64,000 nucleotides of DNA from Epichloe hybrida (GCA_019022495.1 JAFEKR010000002.1:2914001-2978000), one strand, 5' to 3'. Counted from the first letter of the stretch, positions 12,894 through 26,843 are shown. Made by a program: numbers and translations. The notes: generated by a model from the letters alone, not told the origin.

Positions 12894-13202
12894 TGTTGGA
12901 TTCACAGGGTATTGAATTCAATGTGTAATACAGTCATAAGCCCGAAGAATAGTATTGTCATCGATTATCTATTCTAGGCTGCGTTGTCTGTTGTTATGAT
13001 TGATTAAGTTGTAGGAAAAGAGAGGGAAAAAGCTAGAAGTTATAATACATAAAGGGAAAAGGGGTTACGCGTTTATATCCCTATATTTCCTAGCTAATTA
13101 ACATGCTAGGTTGTAGGTTACGTGTGGGGTTCGCGCGCGGCCTAAGCTTCTGCTAGGTAATTACGGCTGTGATACGTGATTAATATTACCTTTATTCTAA
13201 CA
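12894..13202 (-). repeat. B1 left LTR (3' LTR in coding sense)
   Basis: Starts TGTTGGATTCACAGGG and ends TTTATTCTAACA. The outer 110 bases keep CA/TG dinucleotides, while the inner end shows many C-to-T and G-to-A changes relative to the other LTR. A pyrimidine run at 13209-13220 is the polypurine tract on the coding strand. Confidence 0.96.
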
Positions 13203-13639
13203 CTAGAACTTCTCTCTTTTAATATAATTATTAACGCGTGATATTAATTATAGGAATGAAAAAGAAAGACAGATTATGAATATAATTAATAGGGGATGTA
13301 AGGAAAAGAACTCCTAGCCTATCTAGGCATATAGTTACTAATAAAAAGGAAATAATACTCTTACTTAGCCTGTGAGCCTGTGTAAGGATAAGTAAGTCCT
13401 TCTAAATCCCTTCCTTCCTTAAAATAACATATATATTACACTACAGTGTGTATATAATGTCTTCCTCCTCCTTAGTAATACCTTTATCCTCCTACACACT
13501 GCTATTAATATCTATAGTCTACTAGGAGGGCCTAGTAGGCTAGCGTGGTTATAGCTACTAGGGATATTAACTATAAGGGCGTAAATCCCTTATATATTAC
13601 TATCTTATCCCTATGGCTACCCTCCTAGAGGATTACCTT

Positions 13640-16600
13640 TTCCTCTTACCACGCGTATATTATGCATAGGTAACCTATCCCTCTATCTAGATAGTTATCT
13701 AGTTAGTTAAGATAAAGCTCTTAAGGGCCTTGTTAGGTAATACCTTTGTGAAGGTATTAGCTAGGTTATTCTCTTTATTAATCTATTAGATTTTATAGAG
13801 TTCTTAGTGTTTATATAACTATTAAAGGGCTATAATATTAATTATTAGGTATTTCTCCTTTATTATACTAAGCTTAATAAGGCACTTATATAAGGAGTAT
13901 GAATCCGTATATGTAATAACTAGGATCTTTAGGAGCTTGAGTTAGTTAGTAACTAAGTTTAGGGTGGTTATAATTACATAAGCTATATTAATACTAGCTA
14001 CTATGCTATAGACTTCTAAGGTAAGTACGCTTTATATAACTCTCTTACTCTTTATTAAGCTAAAGTGTATAATATTACCTTTAATTATAAACTTACTATT
14101 AGTGTAGTCTTTATTTGCTAGGATAAGTATATATCCTAGTTATAAGGATAGGTCCTAGTTATTAGCAAAAAATCTATCTATAAAGGCAAAGAGCTTTGCC
14201 TTCTTAAGGTTAATTAGGATAAATATTAGACCTCTCTCTAGGTAATCTATCTACTACTTTAGGCAGTAATTAAGGGCTTTTATGTCCTCTAGGGTTAGCT
14301 CCTAGTGTTATATAGTAATAGATAGGTTAAAGCAAGCCTCTAGTTAGCAAATTAAGGCAATGTAAGTGCCTTAGGCCCTCTGCTTAATGTATTTGCGCTT
14401 TAAGTTAGTTATTAGGACTAACTCTAACTTATTACTCTGCCCTTTCTACTAGATTTAGATAGTATTATTCTCTAGCAAGATAATACCACTATTAAACGTG
14501 AGAGGGCAGTCCTAAGTTAGGAATTGCTTTAGCTTTACATTAAAGCCTACTATAGTAAGCTAGGTCTCTTCCTTCTTAGAGAACTTCTTATCTAAGAGGC
14601 TAATTATATTATTGGTTTGTATTCTAATGTAGGTAAAGTTAGGGCTTTCCTTTGTAGTTATAAGCAGGTAAGGATTATACATAGAGGTTTCTATCTAGAG
14701 GTTCTCTTTATAATACTTATAATACATAACCTACTAGTGTGTTCTTGCCTTTACAAGCCTATAGAGAGGTTTTATAACCCTTAAGATCATACTAGGCGAG
14801 TAAAGATACTATATCTGAATTAGTAAGCGCGCTAGGATTAGCCGCTCTAATAATATACAGGCCTATATATAAGCCTAATAGATATCTCTTAGCTAGATAA
14901 GGAATTTCCTTAATCTTGCTAATAGGGCTATCGCAAGGATAAGACGTTAGCTCGCGTATTAAATTATTAGGGCCTGTGTGAGAATAGCCTGTTTCCTTTT
15001 ATCCTTACACCCTTAGATTATAAGACGTGACTTTTTGTAGGGTTCTATTATCTTACCCTTGATCTTATTAATGATCTAGGAATTAAAGATTTAAATTCTA
15101 CTATATTCTTCCTTATTAAATATAATAAATTTAAATATACCTTGCTTAATTAGAGTGTTAATTTCCGCTTTTATTAATAGCTTAAAAGGTTTGCCTAGGG
15201 TCTTAATAATTCCTTCCTTACGTAGCTTAATTACAAGAGCTAGGTTACTATATTCTTTTACTAATAGGAAGGTATTAGTACCTTAAGGTATTATAGGAGG
15301 GTTCTTCTGTAGCCTTCTGTGTCCTTACTTTAATAGTATTAGTAGCACTATATTCTTATTATAAGCCTCTTACCCTTTTTCTCCTTTCTCTTTACTAGGC
15401 TTTACTATTTTCTTTACACTAGGATTATTATAGTAGGGCTTAATAGATATTAACCTAAAGGTCTTTAGGCCTCTAGGTATATTAAGTATATAGCTTTCTC
15501 TAGTAATTACTAGTAGCTTATATAGACCTGCCTATCCCTTACCTTCTTACTAGACCTTAACCTTTAATCTAAGCGGTAAGCTAAGAGTCTTTAAGGTGTC
15601 TAGGCTATTATGTTTAGTAAGGGCCTTATTAACCTTCTAGATAGCATAAAGTCTCTTAATCTCTTTAGTAGCCTTCTATACTATAATTATATACTATATG
15701 ATATTAGGTAATAGTAGGGACTTATTTATTATGTGTAAGTAAGCTCTAAAGATAAGGAGGGTTAGGATAAGGCTATTAGGGCCTGTGGTATTATTTAGGG
15801 CCTTAATTACTATTTAAAGGGCAATAGGTTCTAGCATTATAGGGCATTCGCGTCTAATTATATTATAGGCTCTTTAGAGTAGCCTATAATACCTTTTAAC
15901 CTTCCCTATGCTATAGTATACCTTAATAAGGACTTCCTTAATTAAAATTAATATTAAAGCTACGAATTATCTGAATTTATTGCCGTGGAAGTTTGTTCTA
16001 GCGTTTGTGATAATAAAGTCTGGGGGGCCTAGGTAAGTATTAATCTAGTAAATATAGAGGGCTTCCTAGGTTATTTTTGTAAAGATATTATTAAGGAATT
16101 TCGCTACGTTAAATACTATAGCTATATCTATAGCATAGAGTGTAGGGCGGTTGCCATCTAGGTAGAAGATATTTACTATTACTTTATAATTAAAGCTACA
16201 CTTATCCTTAAGGGTAAACTTAAAGTAATTAGGGCTATCTATATATATTTAGTATTAGTGGCAAATTCTCGTTAGCTCCCTAATAGCTTTAATATTAATA
16301 TTATGCCTTAATTTATAGAGAACCTTATGTAAATATTAGATTAATAGATGCCTAAAGCGGCGATGTAATTACTATAGCTTGCCTTCTATAAGGTAGCTCT
16401 AAGTAACTACTTCTTCTTTTTATGTAAGAAGTATCTAGGCGTGGCCCTATTTGCGTATAACAGGGACTTTAATATTCCCTTATTATAGCGTGTTCTTAGA
16501 GATATTAAAGTTAATCTTTAGATAGTCTATATTATTAAGGAATAAGAGAAATAGAGTGTTTATAAGGATAACCTAAAAGAGAATATTTCTAAAGGGAGTA

Positions 16601-19380
16601 GGCACTATAGCCGCTCTAAGCACGATAATTGGATTTCCTGTGCCGAACCTAACTAATACCTTTTTCTCTATTAATTCATTAAGCTGTAATGTAGGCATCT
16701 AACGTTACAAAGCAAGGAATTAAGGGTGCCTTACTATAGAGAACTTTACGGCTCCTGTATTAGGCATAATCCCTTAGAATATTACATAGGAATAGCGATC
16801 TTCTAATATAAATGTTACTAGGGCTTTATTTATAAGTTCCTGCTAAAAGGGGTCTTCTTTACTTAGACTATAATAAGCTACTTGCCTTATTAGGAATTAA
16901 ACTATTCTTTCGCTATTAATCTAGGTTCTATGAGTAAAGAAGCTTATAGGTACTAGCCTATCTATATTATTAGGGCTATTATTAAATCTAATACTCTTTA
17001 TATACTAAGCGATTTTATTATTAACAGGGGGTTAGGACTTATGTTCTCTCTTATACTAAGTAAGGAATAAATAATATAAGTTATTAGTTAGATCTATAAG
17101 GTAGTGGTTCTTAAAGCGTTAAAATGCCTTCTTATAGTTCTCTTTAGGGTGCTTAGATAACTAGCATCCTTCCTTACTATATACATAGCACTTCTTTATG
17201 CGAGGAGTACCTTCTTTTCCTTATGGTTTTAAGGGGTATTAGGTCTCTTTTCTATTCCTATTATATCTTTAGTTAGTCTAGAATTACTCTAGGGTTATAG
17301 CTTTAGTTAGGAACTATTAATAGTTCTTCTTCTCTTCCTTAATAAGATAAAGGGTTATTCTAATCCGTTTATAGAACTCTTATAGTCTATTTAGCGAATC
17401 TATAATTACTCCTCTGTACTCTGGAATACTATAATAGGCTCTAATAAGTTAATTCTAGAGTGCCCTTTTAGTTTAGCTTACTTTAGGCACTACTTATTAC
17501 AAGATAGCTAGTCTTTCTATAAGTTTATTAAAGTATTTAATTATTAACTTACTTAGGTTATTATTTACCATTCCTTATAAGGAAGTATTATTCTATTCTA
17601 GTAGATACCTTTACTATATATCCTTAGTTTTAAATTATTCTCTTATATAGCTAATAAGCGTAGGGAGATCTTATAGTTATCTAGGTTTAGAGAGGTAGTC
17701 TATATAGTATTATAGTGCTTTGCCTTTAAGCATAACCTTAAAAGCGTAACTAGCTTATTTAGGCTAAATATTAAGTAACTCACACTTTCTATAGAATATT
17801 TAAAGCTTTAATTTAAGGATATTATAGTTATTAGCGCTATAGAGTTATTCTTTAGGGTATACCTTAGATAGGTTAATAATTTACTTTAGCGAAGGTCTCT
17901 AGGTCTATAGGGGTTCTCTAGGTATTTCCCTTTATATTTATAAAAGGGGTAGTAAGGTCTTTAGGAAGTAAGAGGGTAGCTTTATAGGTAGTACCCTTAG
18001 GGCTTATTATTCTCTCTAATTCTCCTCTTCCTTATATTAGGAAGGAGGAATTATAGCTCTTTAAGCTATGCTAATAGGGGCACTACTAGCCCTAGATAGC
18101 ATAGGTTGCCTCTATTAGTAACTCTCCTGCTTAAGGGTATTATTAGTAGTATTACTAGGGTAATACTATTAACTTGCCTCTAGTAAAGGTATAGGCAGGG
18201 GAGTTACCTGCTAATGCTTATAAATAGTATCCTTAGGTAGTCTTAACTCTAGGTTAATTAACCTTCCTAGGGGAGATTAGCTAGGCCTTCCTAGAGGGGA
18301 TTAACTTAGTCTTCCTAGGGGAGTCTAGCTTATTAATCCTTTTAATAGTAATTATACTAATAAATAAGGTAACGGGGTAGGTTACCTAGTTCTAATATTA
18401 CTATTATCTAGTAAATTACAAAAGAACTCTTTATTCTATAGGTTCTTTTAGAAGCCTATATACTTCTTCCTAGCCTCTTTAATTTCTTTAAGAGTTTAAA
18501 ATCTAAATTCTTCTTAGTTTACTACTTCTTTAAGGTTATTTACTATCTTAGTGCCTCTTCTAATAGTTATATACACTCTATTATAAAGAAGATAGTCTTA
18601 AAGTCTATTCTATGAAAGGTCTCTCCCTTTTATAAACTTATCCCTTAACTATCTATAGAAGTTATTACTAAATTCAGAGAATAGTGTTCTTTTAAATAAC
18701 CCTTACTCCTTATATTATTTAGTCTTTATAAGGATATAAAGACTAATTTCCTTAGGTATTCTTATCTCTTTATGTTTAGAACTTCCTATTTATTAGAGTA
18801 GTTCTTCTGTAATATATTATTTAAGCCTTATAGAGATATAGGGGTATGGGTTAGTGTAAATAGGGGTTTTTCCTTTATTAGGGTATTTATTATTATCTCC
18901 TATTTTAATACCTTCTATAGCATTATTATAGCTATTAGTCTTGCTAGGAACTCTGAATTAACTAGAGGTCCTAGATAGTCTAGCTGTATCTAATATTCTA
19001 ATTAATTAAGGGAGGTAAATCTTATAATATAAGGAGAGAAAGGGGTATAACTATAATTATATAACGTGTTTTGGATGTAAAGGATTATAAGGTAAGGCGG
19101 TTAACTTTAAATATGTAATAGAATGTATAATAAAGAAAGATAAGGGGATAGCTTAGCTACTAGCATTAAACCTTTCTTTATTGTTTTAAAGTCTATATAG
19201 ATATAGATATTAATACTAAAGTAAGAAGAGAGCTATATTATACCTTTCCGTTAGTATAACTTATTATTAAACGTGGCCCTCCTATTTTATAGGGCAAGTT
19301 ATTATTAAATAAGCTACCTCTTCTAATTAACCTTGCTAATTTACGGTGTTTAAAGACTACGTGGTTATCTGTAAAGGTAA
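13640..19380 (-). pseudogene. B1 gag-pol relic
   Basis: Minus-strand copia polyprotein with stops throughout. The gag knuckle at 17149-17190 reads C-Y-V-Y-S-K-E-G-C-*-L-S-K-H, so three of four C-X2-C-X4-C-X4-H ligands survive. The protease DTGA reads NTGA at 16750-16761. The integrase zinc finger reads C-H-*-Y at 16252-16263. Its first catalytic Asp remains at 16156-16158 (FYLDG), the second is Asn at 16013-16015 (ITNARTNF), and the Glu reads Lys (IKVYYS). The RT motif QTDD reads QTNN at 14605-14622. RNase H occupies about 13640-14230. The order and motifs match families A and C, from which B differs in sequence and LTR. Confidence 0.92.
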
Positions 19381-19391
19381 CCACTAATTAG

Positions 19392-19700
19392 TGTTAGATT
19401 CATAGGGTATTGAATTTAATGTGTAATATAGTCATGAGCCTAAAGAATAGTATTATTATTAATTATCTATTCTAGGCTACGTTATCTGTTATTATAATTA
19501 ATTAAGTTATAGGAAAAGAGAGGGAAAAAGCTAGAAGTTATAATATATAAAGGGAAAAGGGGTTGCGCGTTTATATCCCCACATTTCCTAGCTAATCAAT
19601 ATGCTAGGTTATAGGTCACGTGTAGGGTCCGCGCGCGGCCCAAGCTTCTGCTAGGTAATTGCGGCTGCGACGCGCGATTGATATCACCTTTGTTCCAACA
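19392..19700 (-). repeat. B1 right LTR (5' LTR in coding sense)
   Basis: Starts TGTTAGATTCATAGGG and ends TTTGTTCCAACA. The outer right end is GC-rich and little mutated (GCGGCTGCGACGCGCGATTG) and the inner left end is strongly mutated. The coding-sense block CTAATTAGTGGTTACC follows directly inside. Confidence 0.96.
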
Positions 19701-19705
19701 TAAAC

Positions 19706-19958
19706 TTTTAAACCCTTTAAGGAAAAAAAACTATTAGCTAGATTTAAATATAAAGAAGCTATAGAATATTTACTTGAAATATACTTATATTACTTAGTAA
19801 GAAAGCCTTAACTTTATAGTACTTAAGTAATAACTTAAATACCTTAATTATAAAATATAAGAAAGTATAGTAAATATTACCTTACTAATATAATAATACT
19901 AAATCTAGTAATAATAATAATTTAAAAAAGCTATAAAGGTAATATAAGGTTATATAAG
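19706..19958 (+). pseudogene. G2 gag, second piece (between B1 and C1)
   Basis: Continues the G2 frame from 12893 (split codon C+TT, then LNPLRKK). Stops are TAA/TAG only, and the remaining residues are Lys, Leu, Asn and Ile rich. The piece ends in ATAAG, the C1 target duplication, and the frame resumes at 26330. There is no recognisable domain. Confidence 0.55.
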
Positions 19959-20254
19959 TGTTAGTATCTATAGGATACCATTAACCTACGCGTAGGGTTT
20001 TTGGGGTGGACTAAAGTGCACGTAATTATCATATATTCTAGTCTATTAAAGCAAGTAAAAGAGGGATTAAATAGAAGCAAAGAGGGTGCGCTATTTATTA
20101 TAGGAAAAGGGGTCTTAATTAAGGTTATTAGCAAAGAGGCCACATGTGCTAACCCTAATCGCAGCGCGGTTAGGCTAGATATATAGGTCCGCGATATAAC
20201 GCGCTTACCTAATCAGAGGCGCGTACCCTTATTAATATTATACTTATTCTAACA
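19959..20254 (-). repeat. C1 left LTR (3' LTR in coding sense)
   Basis: Starts TGTTAGTATCTATAGG and ends TATTCTAACA, followed by a short pyrimidine run (polypurine tract on the coding strand). Short frames at 20001-20186 (+) and 19961-20143 (-) lie wholly in this LTR and are not considered genes. Confidence 0.96.
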
Positions 20255-20449
20255 CTAGAAACTCTCTCTCTTTAATATAATTATTAACATATAATATTAA
20301 TAAGAAGTAAATAGGAATTAAGGAACAAATAAGATTAAATAATCGCGAATAATGTTATAAGAAAAGGGTAAGGAAAAGGGGTATAATAAATAATAAAATC
20401 TAATTTATAAGCCTATATAAGGATAAGTAGGCCTAATTCTTAACACCTT

Positions 20450-23400
20450 TAATCTTATTAGATTAATATAAACATTATGATTGCGTAACCTACCCTTTTA
20501 TCCTAATAGTTGCCTTGTTGCTTGTGATAAACCTCTTAAATGCCTTATTTAGCAATACCTTTGTAAATGCATTAGCAAGGTTGTTATTCCTATTAATCTA
20601 TCTAATCTCGTAGATCTCTTATTGCTTATATAATTAATAAAGGGCTATAATATTAATTATAAGATACTTCTCCTTTATGGTACTAAGCTTAATAAGGTAT
20701 TTATATAAAGAGTAAGAATTAGTATAGATAATAATAGGAATCATAGGGAGGTTTAATTGATAGGTGATTAACCTAAGCGTTATTAAGACTACGTAAGCTA
20801 TATTAGCACTAGTAACTATACTATAGATCTTAGAGGTAAGCACACTTCTTATAACTCTCTTACTCTTAGTAAAGCTATAGTGTATAATATTACCTTAGAT
20901 TATAAAGGTGCTTTTCTCTTTGACTTTACTAGCTAGAATAAGCACGTAGCCTAGCTAGGAAGTAAGGTCCTAGTTATTAGTAAATAATTTATTTATAAAT
21001 ATAAAAAGCTTTACCTTTTTAAGATTAAATAGTATAAACCTTAATCCTTAGCTTAGATTATTAATTTACTATTAAATCCATTAGTTTAGGCTCTTTATAT
21101 CTTAAGGTAATAGCTCTTAGTATTATGTAGTAATAGAGAGGTTAAAGCAGGCTTTAGGTTAGTAGATTAAGGTAATGTACGCGCCTTAAGCTTATTATTC
21201 TATATATACCTGTTTTGAATTAGTTAGCAGGATTAACTAAAGCTTTTTACTCTAGCCCTTTTGCCTTAGTGTAATTATATTATTTTTAAGAGTAATAATA
21301 CTATTATTAAAGGTTAGTAGGTTCCTTATAAAAAGGATTTGCTTTAGTTTAGTAGCAAAAGAAGTATCTTTTAATTAATCTTTCTCTTATTAAGAGAACT
21401 TATAGTTAGATAGTCTAATTATATTATTAGTCTGTATCCCTATACACGCAAAGGTTAGGTTCTCCTTTGTTATTATAAGCAGGCATAGGTTGAATGTAAA
21501 GGTTATTATCTAGAGCATTTCTCTATAGTAATAATAATACATTACCTACTAGTGGGTGCTAGCTTCTATAATACTGTACAGAGGCTTAATTACTTATATT
21601 ATTATGCCTATAGGGTATAAGTGACGGATTTGGAGAGGGATTCAGGCTAGGATTATATAACTAAGAAGCGTTTGTGCTTGCATATAGGCCTATGTGATAT
21701 TACAAAGCTAGAGAATAAGGCTTAGTAATAATAACGCAGGTACTATTACAAGAATTAATCACTAGCTAGCTTGCTAGATTATCAGGGCCTATGTGAGGAT
21801 CGCTAGCTTCTCCTTATCGCTATAACCTTAGATTACAAGCCTTGACTTCTTGTATAAATCTGTTATCTTGCCCTTTACCTTATTAATAATACGGGAATTA
21901 AAAATTTAAACTTTACTATGCTCTCTTTTATTATACTTAATGAATTTAAATATGCCTTATTTAATTAGAGAATTAATCTTAGCTTTAGTAAATAGCTTAA
22001 AGGGTTTACTAGGGGTCTTAATAATTCCTTCCGTATGTAATTAGATTATAAGCTTAAGGTTAAAGCTTTCCTTAGCTAATAGAAAGACGTTAGTCTTATC
22101 TTTTATTTGATTTGCATAATTAACATTAGATATAATAATAAGGGGGTTCTTCTAAGGTCTTCTAGGTTCTTGCCTTAGGGGATTAGTAGGAGGGATAGCT
22201 ATAGGCTATAGGGAGGTGTCTTAGTTATTTATGCTCTTAGGAGGTCTCTCTTTATTAGGATTTTTATAAAAAGGCCTAATAGATATTAATCTAAAGGCCT
22301 TAGGGCCTTAAGGGAGCTTAAGAGTATAAGTCTTACCTTCTATAGCTAATAACTTATAGGGGCCTGCCTATCCTTTACCTTCGTGCTATACGTATATAAG
22401 CAATCCTAGTGGGAGGTTAATGGTTGCAAAGGTATTAGGACTATTCCTTGTAGCAAGGGTATTGCTAACTTTCCGCTAGGCATAAATGCGCTTAACTTCC
22501 TTTATTACTAGTTAGATTATAAGGGCTTGCTACGTGATATCTAGTAATAGAGGTAATTCCTTAACTATATAAGAATACGCGCTAAAAATAAGGACTATTA
22601 GTATAAGACTATTTAATCCTATAGTGTTATTTATAGCTTTAACTACTATTTGTAATGCTATAGGCTCTAGCGTTATTAGGTATTCCTATTAGATAATATT
22701 ATAGGCTCTTTGGAGTAGCCTATAATATTACTTAACCTTACTAATACTATAGTAAGCCTTAATAGGGATGTCCTTAATCTTAATTACTATTAATAATGTA
22801 AGCTGCTTAAATTCCTTGCCTCTGAAGGTTATTCTAGTATTTATAATAATTAAATCCGGGGGGCCTAGATAGACGTTAATCTAGTAAAGATAGAGTGCTT
22901 CCTACGTGGTCTTTGTAGAGATATCTTTAACAAATCTAGCTATATTAAAGGATGTAGCTATATTAATAACTTATAGAACAAGGCGGTTACTATTAAGATA
23001 TATAATATCTATAATGATTTTAGGTATATTTATCCTAAAGAGTAAATTTAAACTAATATAGGCTATCCGTGTGTAATTAGTACTACTAGCAAACCTTAGT
23101 TAGTTTCTTAATAGCTTTAAACTTAACCTTATACCCTAATTTATATAGTAAATTATAAAGATATTAAACTAAAGGGTATCTAAAGTGTTAATATAATTAG
23201 CAAAGCTTAATCTCTATAAGATAACTCTAAGCAATACTTTCTTCTTTATTAAGAAGCATTTACACATGCCCCTATTTACGTATAATAGGAACCTTAATAT
23301 TCCCTTACTATAGAACATTCTCTAATATATAGAAATTGATCTTTAGGCAGGTTATATTATTAAGGTATAAGAGAAAGGGAGTGTTTATAGGGATTACCTA

Positions 23401-26000
23401 AAAGAGAATAATTCTAAACAAAGTTAGCACTTTAATTAATCTAAGTGCCTTAATTAGTTCTCTAGGGCTAAATTTAATCTTTATCTTCCTAGCATCTAAC
23501 TTATTAAGCGTGATAATTAGTATTATACTTTGCAGAGCTAAGAATTAAGGGTAGCTTACTAATGAATATCCCGTAGCACCTATGTTAGCTATAATACCTT
23601 TAAAGGTTTTAGATAAATATTATCCTTTAAGTATAAATACGCTTAGTGCCTTATCTAGTTCCTAAAGATTAAATAAATCCTTCTTAACTAAAGCATAAGT
23701 CATTGCTTTACTAGTAAGAATCTTAGTGGTTACATAGCTATTATAGGTAGTCCTATATATAAAGAAGCTTGTGGGCACTTAGCTATTACTATCTTCTTTA
23801 CTAAAACCAAGTTTTATTAGGTATTAGTTAATATTATTATCCTTAGCTAATTTAGGATTATTATTGCCTTTATACTATATTAGGAACGCATTATATAAAG
23901 AAGCTATTAAGTCTATGTGAGAGTGATTCTTGAATTATTAAAATGCCTTCTTCTAGTCCTTATCTAAGTATTTAGTTAACTAATAACCTTCTTTGCCGCA
24001 CATATAACACTTTTTTAAGCGTTAAGGCTTACTCTTTAATAAAGATTAACTATACTAGGCTTCCTTACCTTTTCTATTATACTTATGGTTAGTCTAAAAG
24101 TGTTCCTTAGTGCTAGCTTCTATAGGGAACTACTACTAATTAATTAAAGCTTTAGATTTGCTAATTAACATCCTTATTTGTTTATAAAAGCATTAGAGGT
24201 TAACAGGAGAATTAATAATATAGGCCCTATATTCTAGGATTCCTTTATAAGTATTTAGAATCTAACTACAGAGGTCTAATTCTAACTAGGATCTATAAGG
24301 ATTTACCCTTTAGAGATTTAAAAGCTTTATTATAAGGTCTTTAAAGCACTTAATCTTTAATTTACTAGGGTTCTCTTAGATAATTATAAGTAATTATAAT
24401 CTTCCCTATAATAGATAGTTCTTTTAATATATATTATTTATCTTAAACTTCTGCCTAATCCTATAGATAAGAGTTAGAAGATCTTAGGGGTCTCCTTAGC
24501 CTAAAAGGTTCTCTAAGAAGTACTATAGAGGTCTTCCTTTTAGTATAAACTTAAAACTATAGCCTAACTATTCTTATGTAATTCCTAGTATTTTACACTT
24601 CCTTTAATAAGTTAAGAGCTTAATATTAAGAATATTATACTCCCTAGTACTATACTTAATACTCTTATTACTATAGAATTTATTAAGATTAAGTAGTTAC
24701 TTTAATAAGGGTTAGCCTATCTCCTAAGGGGGAATAGGGATAATTAAATCTTATAGAAGAGGTACTATAGTTCTAGACTATAGAGGGGGATTATAATATC
24801 TTACTATAGGAGGGGAAGCAAGGGGGGTCTAGGGTTATAGTTAAGGGCTTATAATAGGGGGATTACCTTTACTATTATGCCTTTACCTTATACTTAGTAT
24901 ACTTAGGGATTAGTATAATAGAATTTAGAAATGGAATAGAAGTAATCATAGTAGCTAAGGGAATTAGGGATATTATAAAGTAATTAGTTAATTTATTTAA
25001 TCTTTAAAAGAAGGGATACTAATAAGGAGAAGGTCTTTATAGAAGTCTTTCTTTACTATTTACCTCTTAAAGAGGGAATACTTCCTAGTAACTTCCTATA
25101 TTTCTTCTTCTTTCTAATTATAAAATCTATTATAATTAATAATATCTTTAAGCAAGACTATTATCTTATAGTAACTCTATAGGTCTATATAGACACTACT
25201 AAAGAAGAGAAAGTCTTAAAGACTCTTTATAGCTTTAGGATTTACTACTTAGAATATCTCTTAGCTTTATTCTTTAAAGTTATTACTAAAGATAGTAAAT
25301 AAGGTTTATAGGTATAGGTTCTTATATTTATAAGTTACTTTCTTAATAAGAATCTAGGCTATAAGTTCTTTAGGGGTAGTATTTACTCTAAGATTAAATA
25401 ATTCCTTACTCTCTAGTGCTTATTATATAATATATTAGTATAAATTAGGGGATATATAGTTAAGGAGGTAAGATATAACTTATAGATTAGCTTCTCTTCT
25501 AGTATCTTTAGTAGGGGAGGTGTATTTATAATTAGAAGGAATATCTTAGGTTCTAGATTCTTCTAGTTAATCTTAGTGTTTTACTATAATATTAGTAGTA
25601 AATTAAGAGGTATAGGAAATAGAGAAATTATAGAGGTTTAAAGGATTATAAGTAAAGCTATTATCTTTACCCCTTAGTAAGTTTAATTAAATAATTAAGG
25701 ATAAGTTAGGTTAGTTACTAACTAGGCCTTAATCATTTAATAAACACACTTCTAAGGGTTTATTTATATAATAGACACGCTAATTAAATAAATAAAGATA
25801 GGTAAGGTTAGTTACTAACTAGGCCTTAATTAAGTTAATAAGCTTAGATTTAGTATAAAGCTAGTTATAGTTACTTAAGGTAAAAGGAGAGCTAGAATAT
25901 ACTTCTTCCTTAGTATATTTAGTATCTTAGAGTAGCACTTTCTTTTTTATAAGGTAAGTCCTTAATACTAATACCTCTTCTATAAACCTTACTAATCTAT
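20450..26000 (-). pseudogene. C1 gag-pol relic
   Basis: Minus-strand copia polyprotein. The gag knuckle at 23968-24009 keeps C-Y-M-C, then Tyr replaces the third Cys and the His. The protease DTGA reads NIGA at 23575-23586. The integrase zinc finger reads C-*-*-Y at 23080-23091, and the integrase core extends to about 22300. The RT motif QTDD reads QTNN at 21420-21437. RNase H is at about 20500-20960, including a 69-codon stretch without stops at 20634-20843 (ANIAYVVLITLRLITYQL, YTNSYSLYKYLIKLST), which is a true in-frame fragment of the domain. All other parts carry RIP-type stops. Confidence 0.92.
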
Positions 26001-26028
26001 AGTATTTATAGAGATAACCACTAATTAG

Positions 26029-26324
26029 TATTAGTATTTACAAAATACTATTAACTTACATATAGGGTTTTTAGGGTGGACTAAAGTGCATATAATTATT
26101 ATATATTCTAGTCTATTAAAGCAAGTAAAAAAGAGATTAAATAGAAGTAAAGAGGGTATGCTATTTATTATAGGAAAAGGGGCCTTAATTAGGGTTATTA
26201 GCGAAGAGGCTACATATGCTAACCCTAATCGCGGCGCGGTCGGGCTAGACATGTGGGTCCGCGATGCAACGCGCCCACCTAATCAGAGGCGCGCACCCTT
26301 GTTGATATTATGCTTGTTCCAACA
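26029..26324 (-). repeat. C1 right LTR (5' LTR in coding sense)
   Basis: Starts with a mutated TA in place of TG (TATTAGTATTTAC) and ends TTGTTCCAACA. The outer right end is nearly unmutated (CGCGGCGCGGTCGGGC) while the inner left end is saturated with changes. Open frames at 26031-26252 and 26086-26328 fall inside it and are not genes. Confidence 0.96.
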
Positions 26325-26329
26325 ATAAG

Positions 26330-26547
26330 CTAAGCTATAAAATCCTTATATAAAAAAGGAAATCTTAGATATAAAAGTATAGCTTAAGGAAATAAAAGTA
26401 AACTTATAATTAGCTAGATTAAGTAAAAAACCTATAATTATTTCTTAAATAAATATATAAAGAAATTCCTTATTTCTGGATTTCTTACTTAATACTAAGT
26501 TTATAATAAATATATACTTATAAAGCTTTATTAAGATATAATATAAG
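26330..26547 (+). pseudogene. G2 gag, third piece (between C1 and C2)
   Basis: The G2 frame resumes with split codon AG+C, then continues with TAA/TAG stops only (AIKSLYKKGNLRYKS, FLNKYIKKFLISGFL) to a split codon G+GT completed at 32929. The residue make-up matches the neighbouring gag pieces. The function is inferred from position only. Confidence 0.55.
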
Positions 26548-26843
26548 TGTTAGTATCTACAAGATACCATTGACCTACGCGTAGGGTTTTCGGGGTAGAC
26601 TAAAGTGCATGTAATTATTGTATATTCTAGTCTATTAAAGCAAGCAAAAGAGGGATTAAATAGAAGCAAAGAGGGTGCGCTATTTATCACAGGAAGAGGG
26701 GCCTTAATCAGGGTTATTAGCAAAGAGGCTACATATGCTAACCTTGATTACGGCGCGGTTAGGCTAGATATGTGAGTCCGTAATGCAACACGCCCACCTA
26801 ATTAGAGGCGCGCACCCTTATTAATATCATGCTTATTCTAACA
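26548..26843 (-). repeat. C2 left LTR (3' LTR in coding sense)
   Basis: Starts TGTTAGTATCTACAAG and ends TTATTCTAACA. The outer start is less mutated than the start of the C2 right LTR, as in the other elements. Confidence 0.96.

Larger units (their letters stand above)
12894..19700 (-). mobile_element. Copia element B1, full length, RIP-inactivated
   Basis: A complete 6807-bp minus-strand copia element. It has 309-bp LTRs at 12894-13202 and 19392-19700 and the target duplication TAAAC (12889-12893 and 19701-19705). Its near twin B2 is at 35934-42736 and an interrupted plus-strand copy, B3, starts at 59344. B1 interrupts the gag of G2. Differences from B2 are mostly C/T and G/A transitions of RIP type. 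Confidence 0.97.
19959..26324 (-). mobile_element. Copia element C1, full length, RIP-inactivated
   Basis: A complete 6366-bp minus-strand copia element. It has 296-bp LTRs at 19959-20254 and 26029-26324 and the target duplication ATAAG (19954-19958 and 26325-26329). Copy C2 lies only 223 bp downstream in the same orientation, with the same duplication sequence. C1 has a small internal gap near 23010-23030 relative to C2. It interrupts the G2 gag. Confidence 0.97.

Noticed and set aside
19961..20143. Minus-strand open frame in the C1 LTR, also at 26031-26252
   Set aside because: Internal to the LTR and overlapping the frame above on the other strand. Low stop density is explained by the GC-richer LTR edge.
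20001..20186. Small plus-strand open frame, also seen at 26086-26328 and 32685-32921
   Set aside because: It lies entirely within family C LTRs and runs against the element's coding strand. It recurs only because the LTRs are copies, and there is no independent sign of coding.
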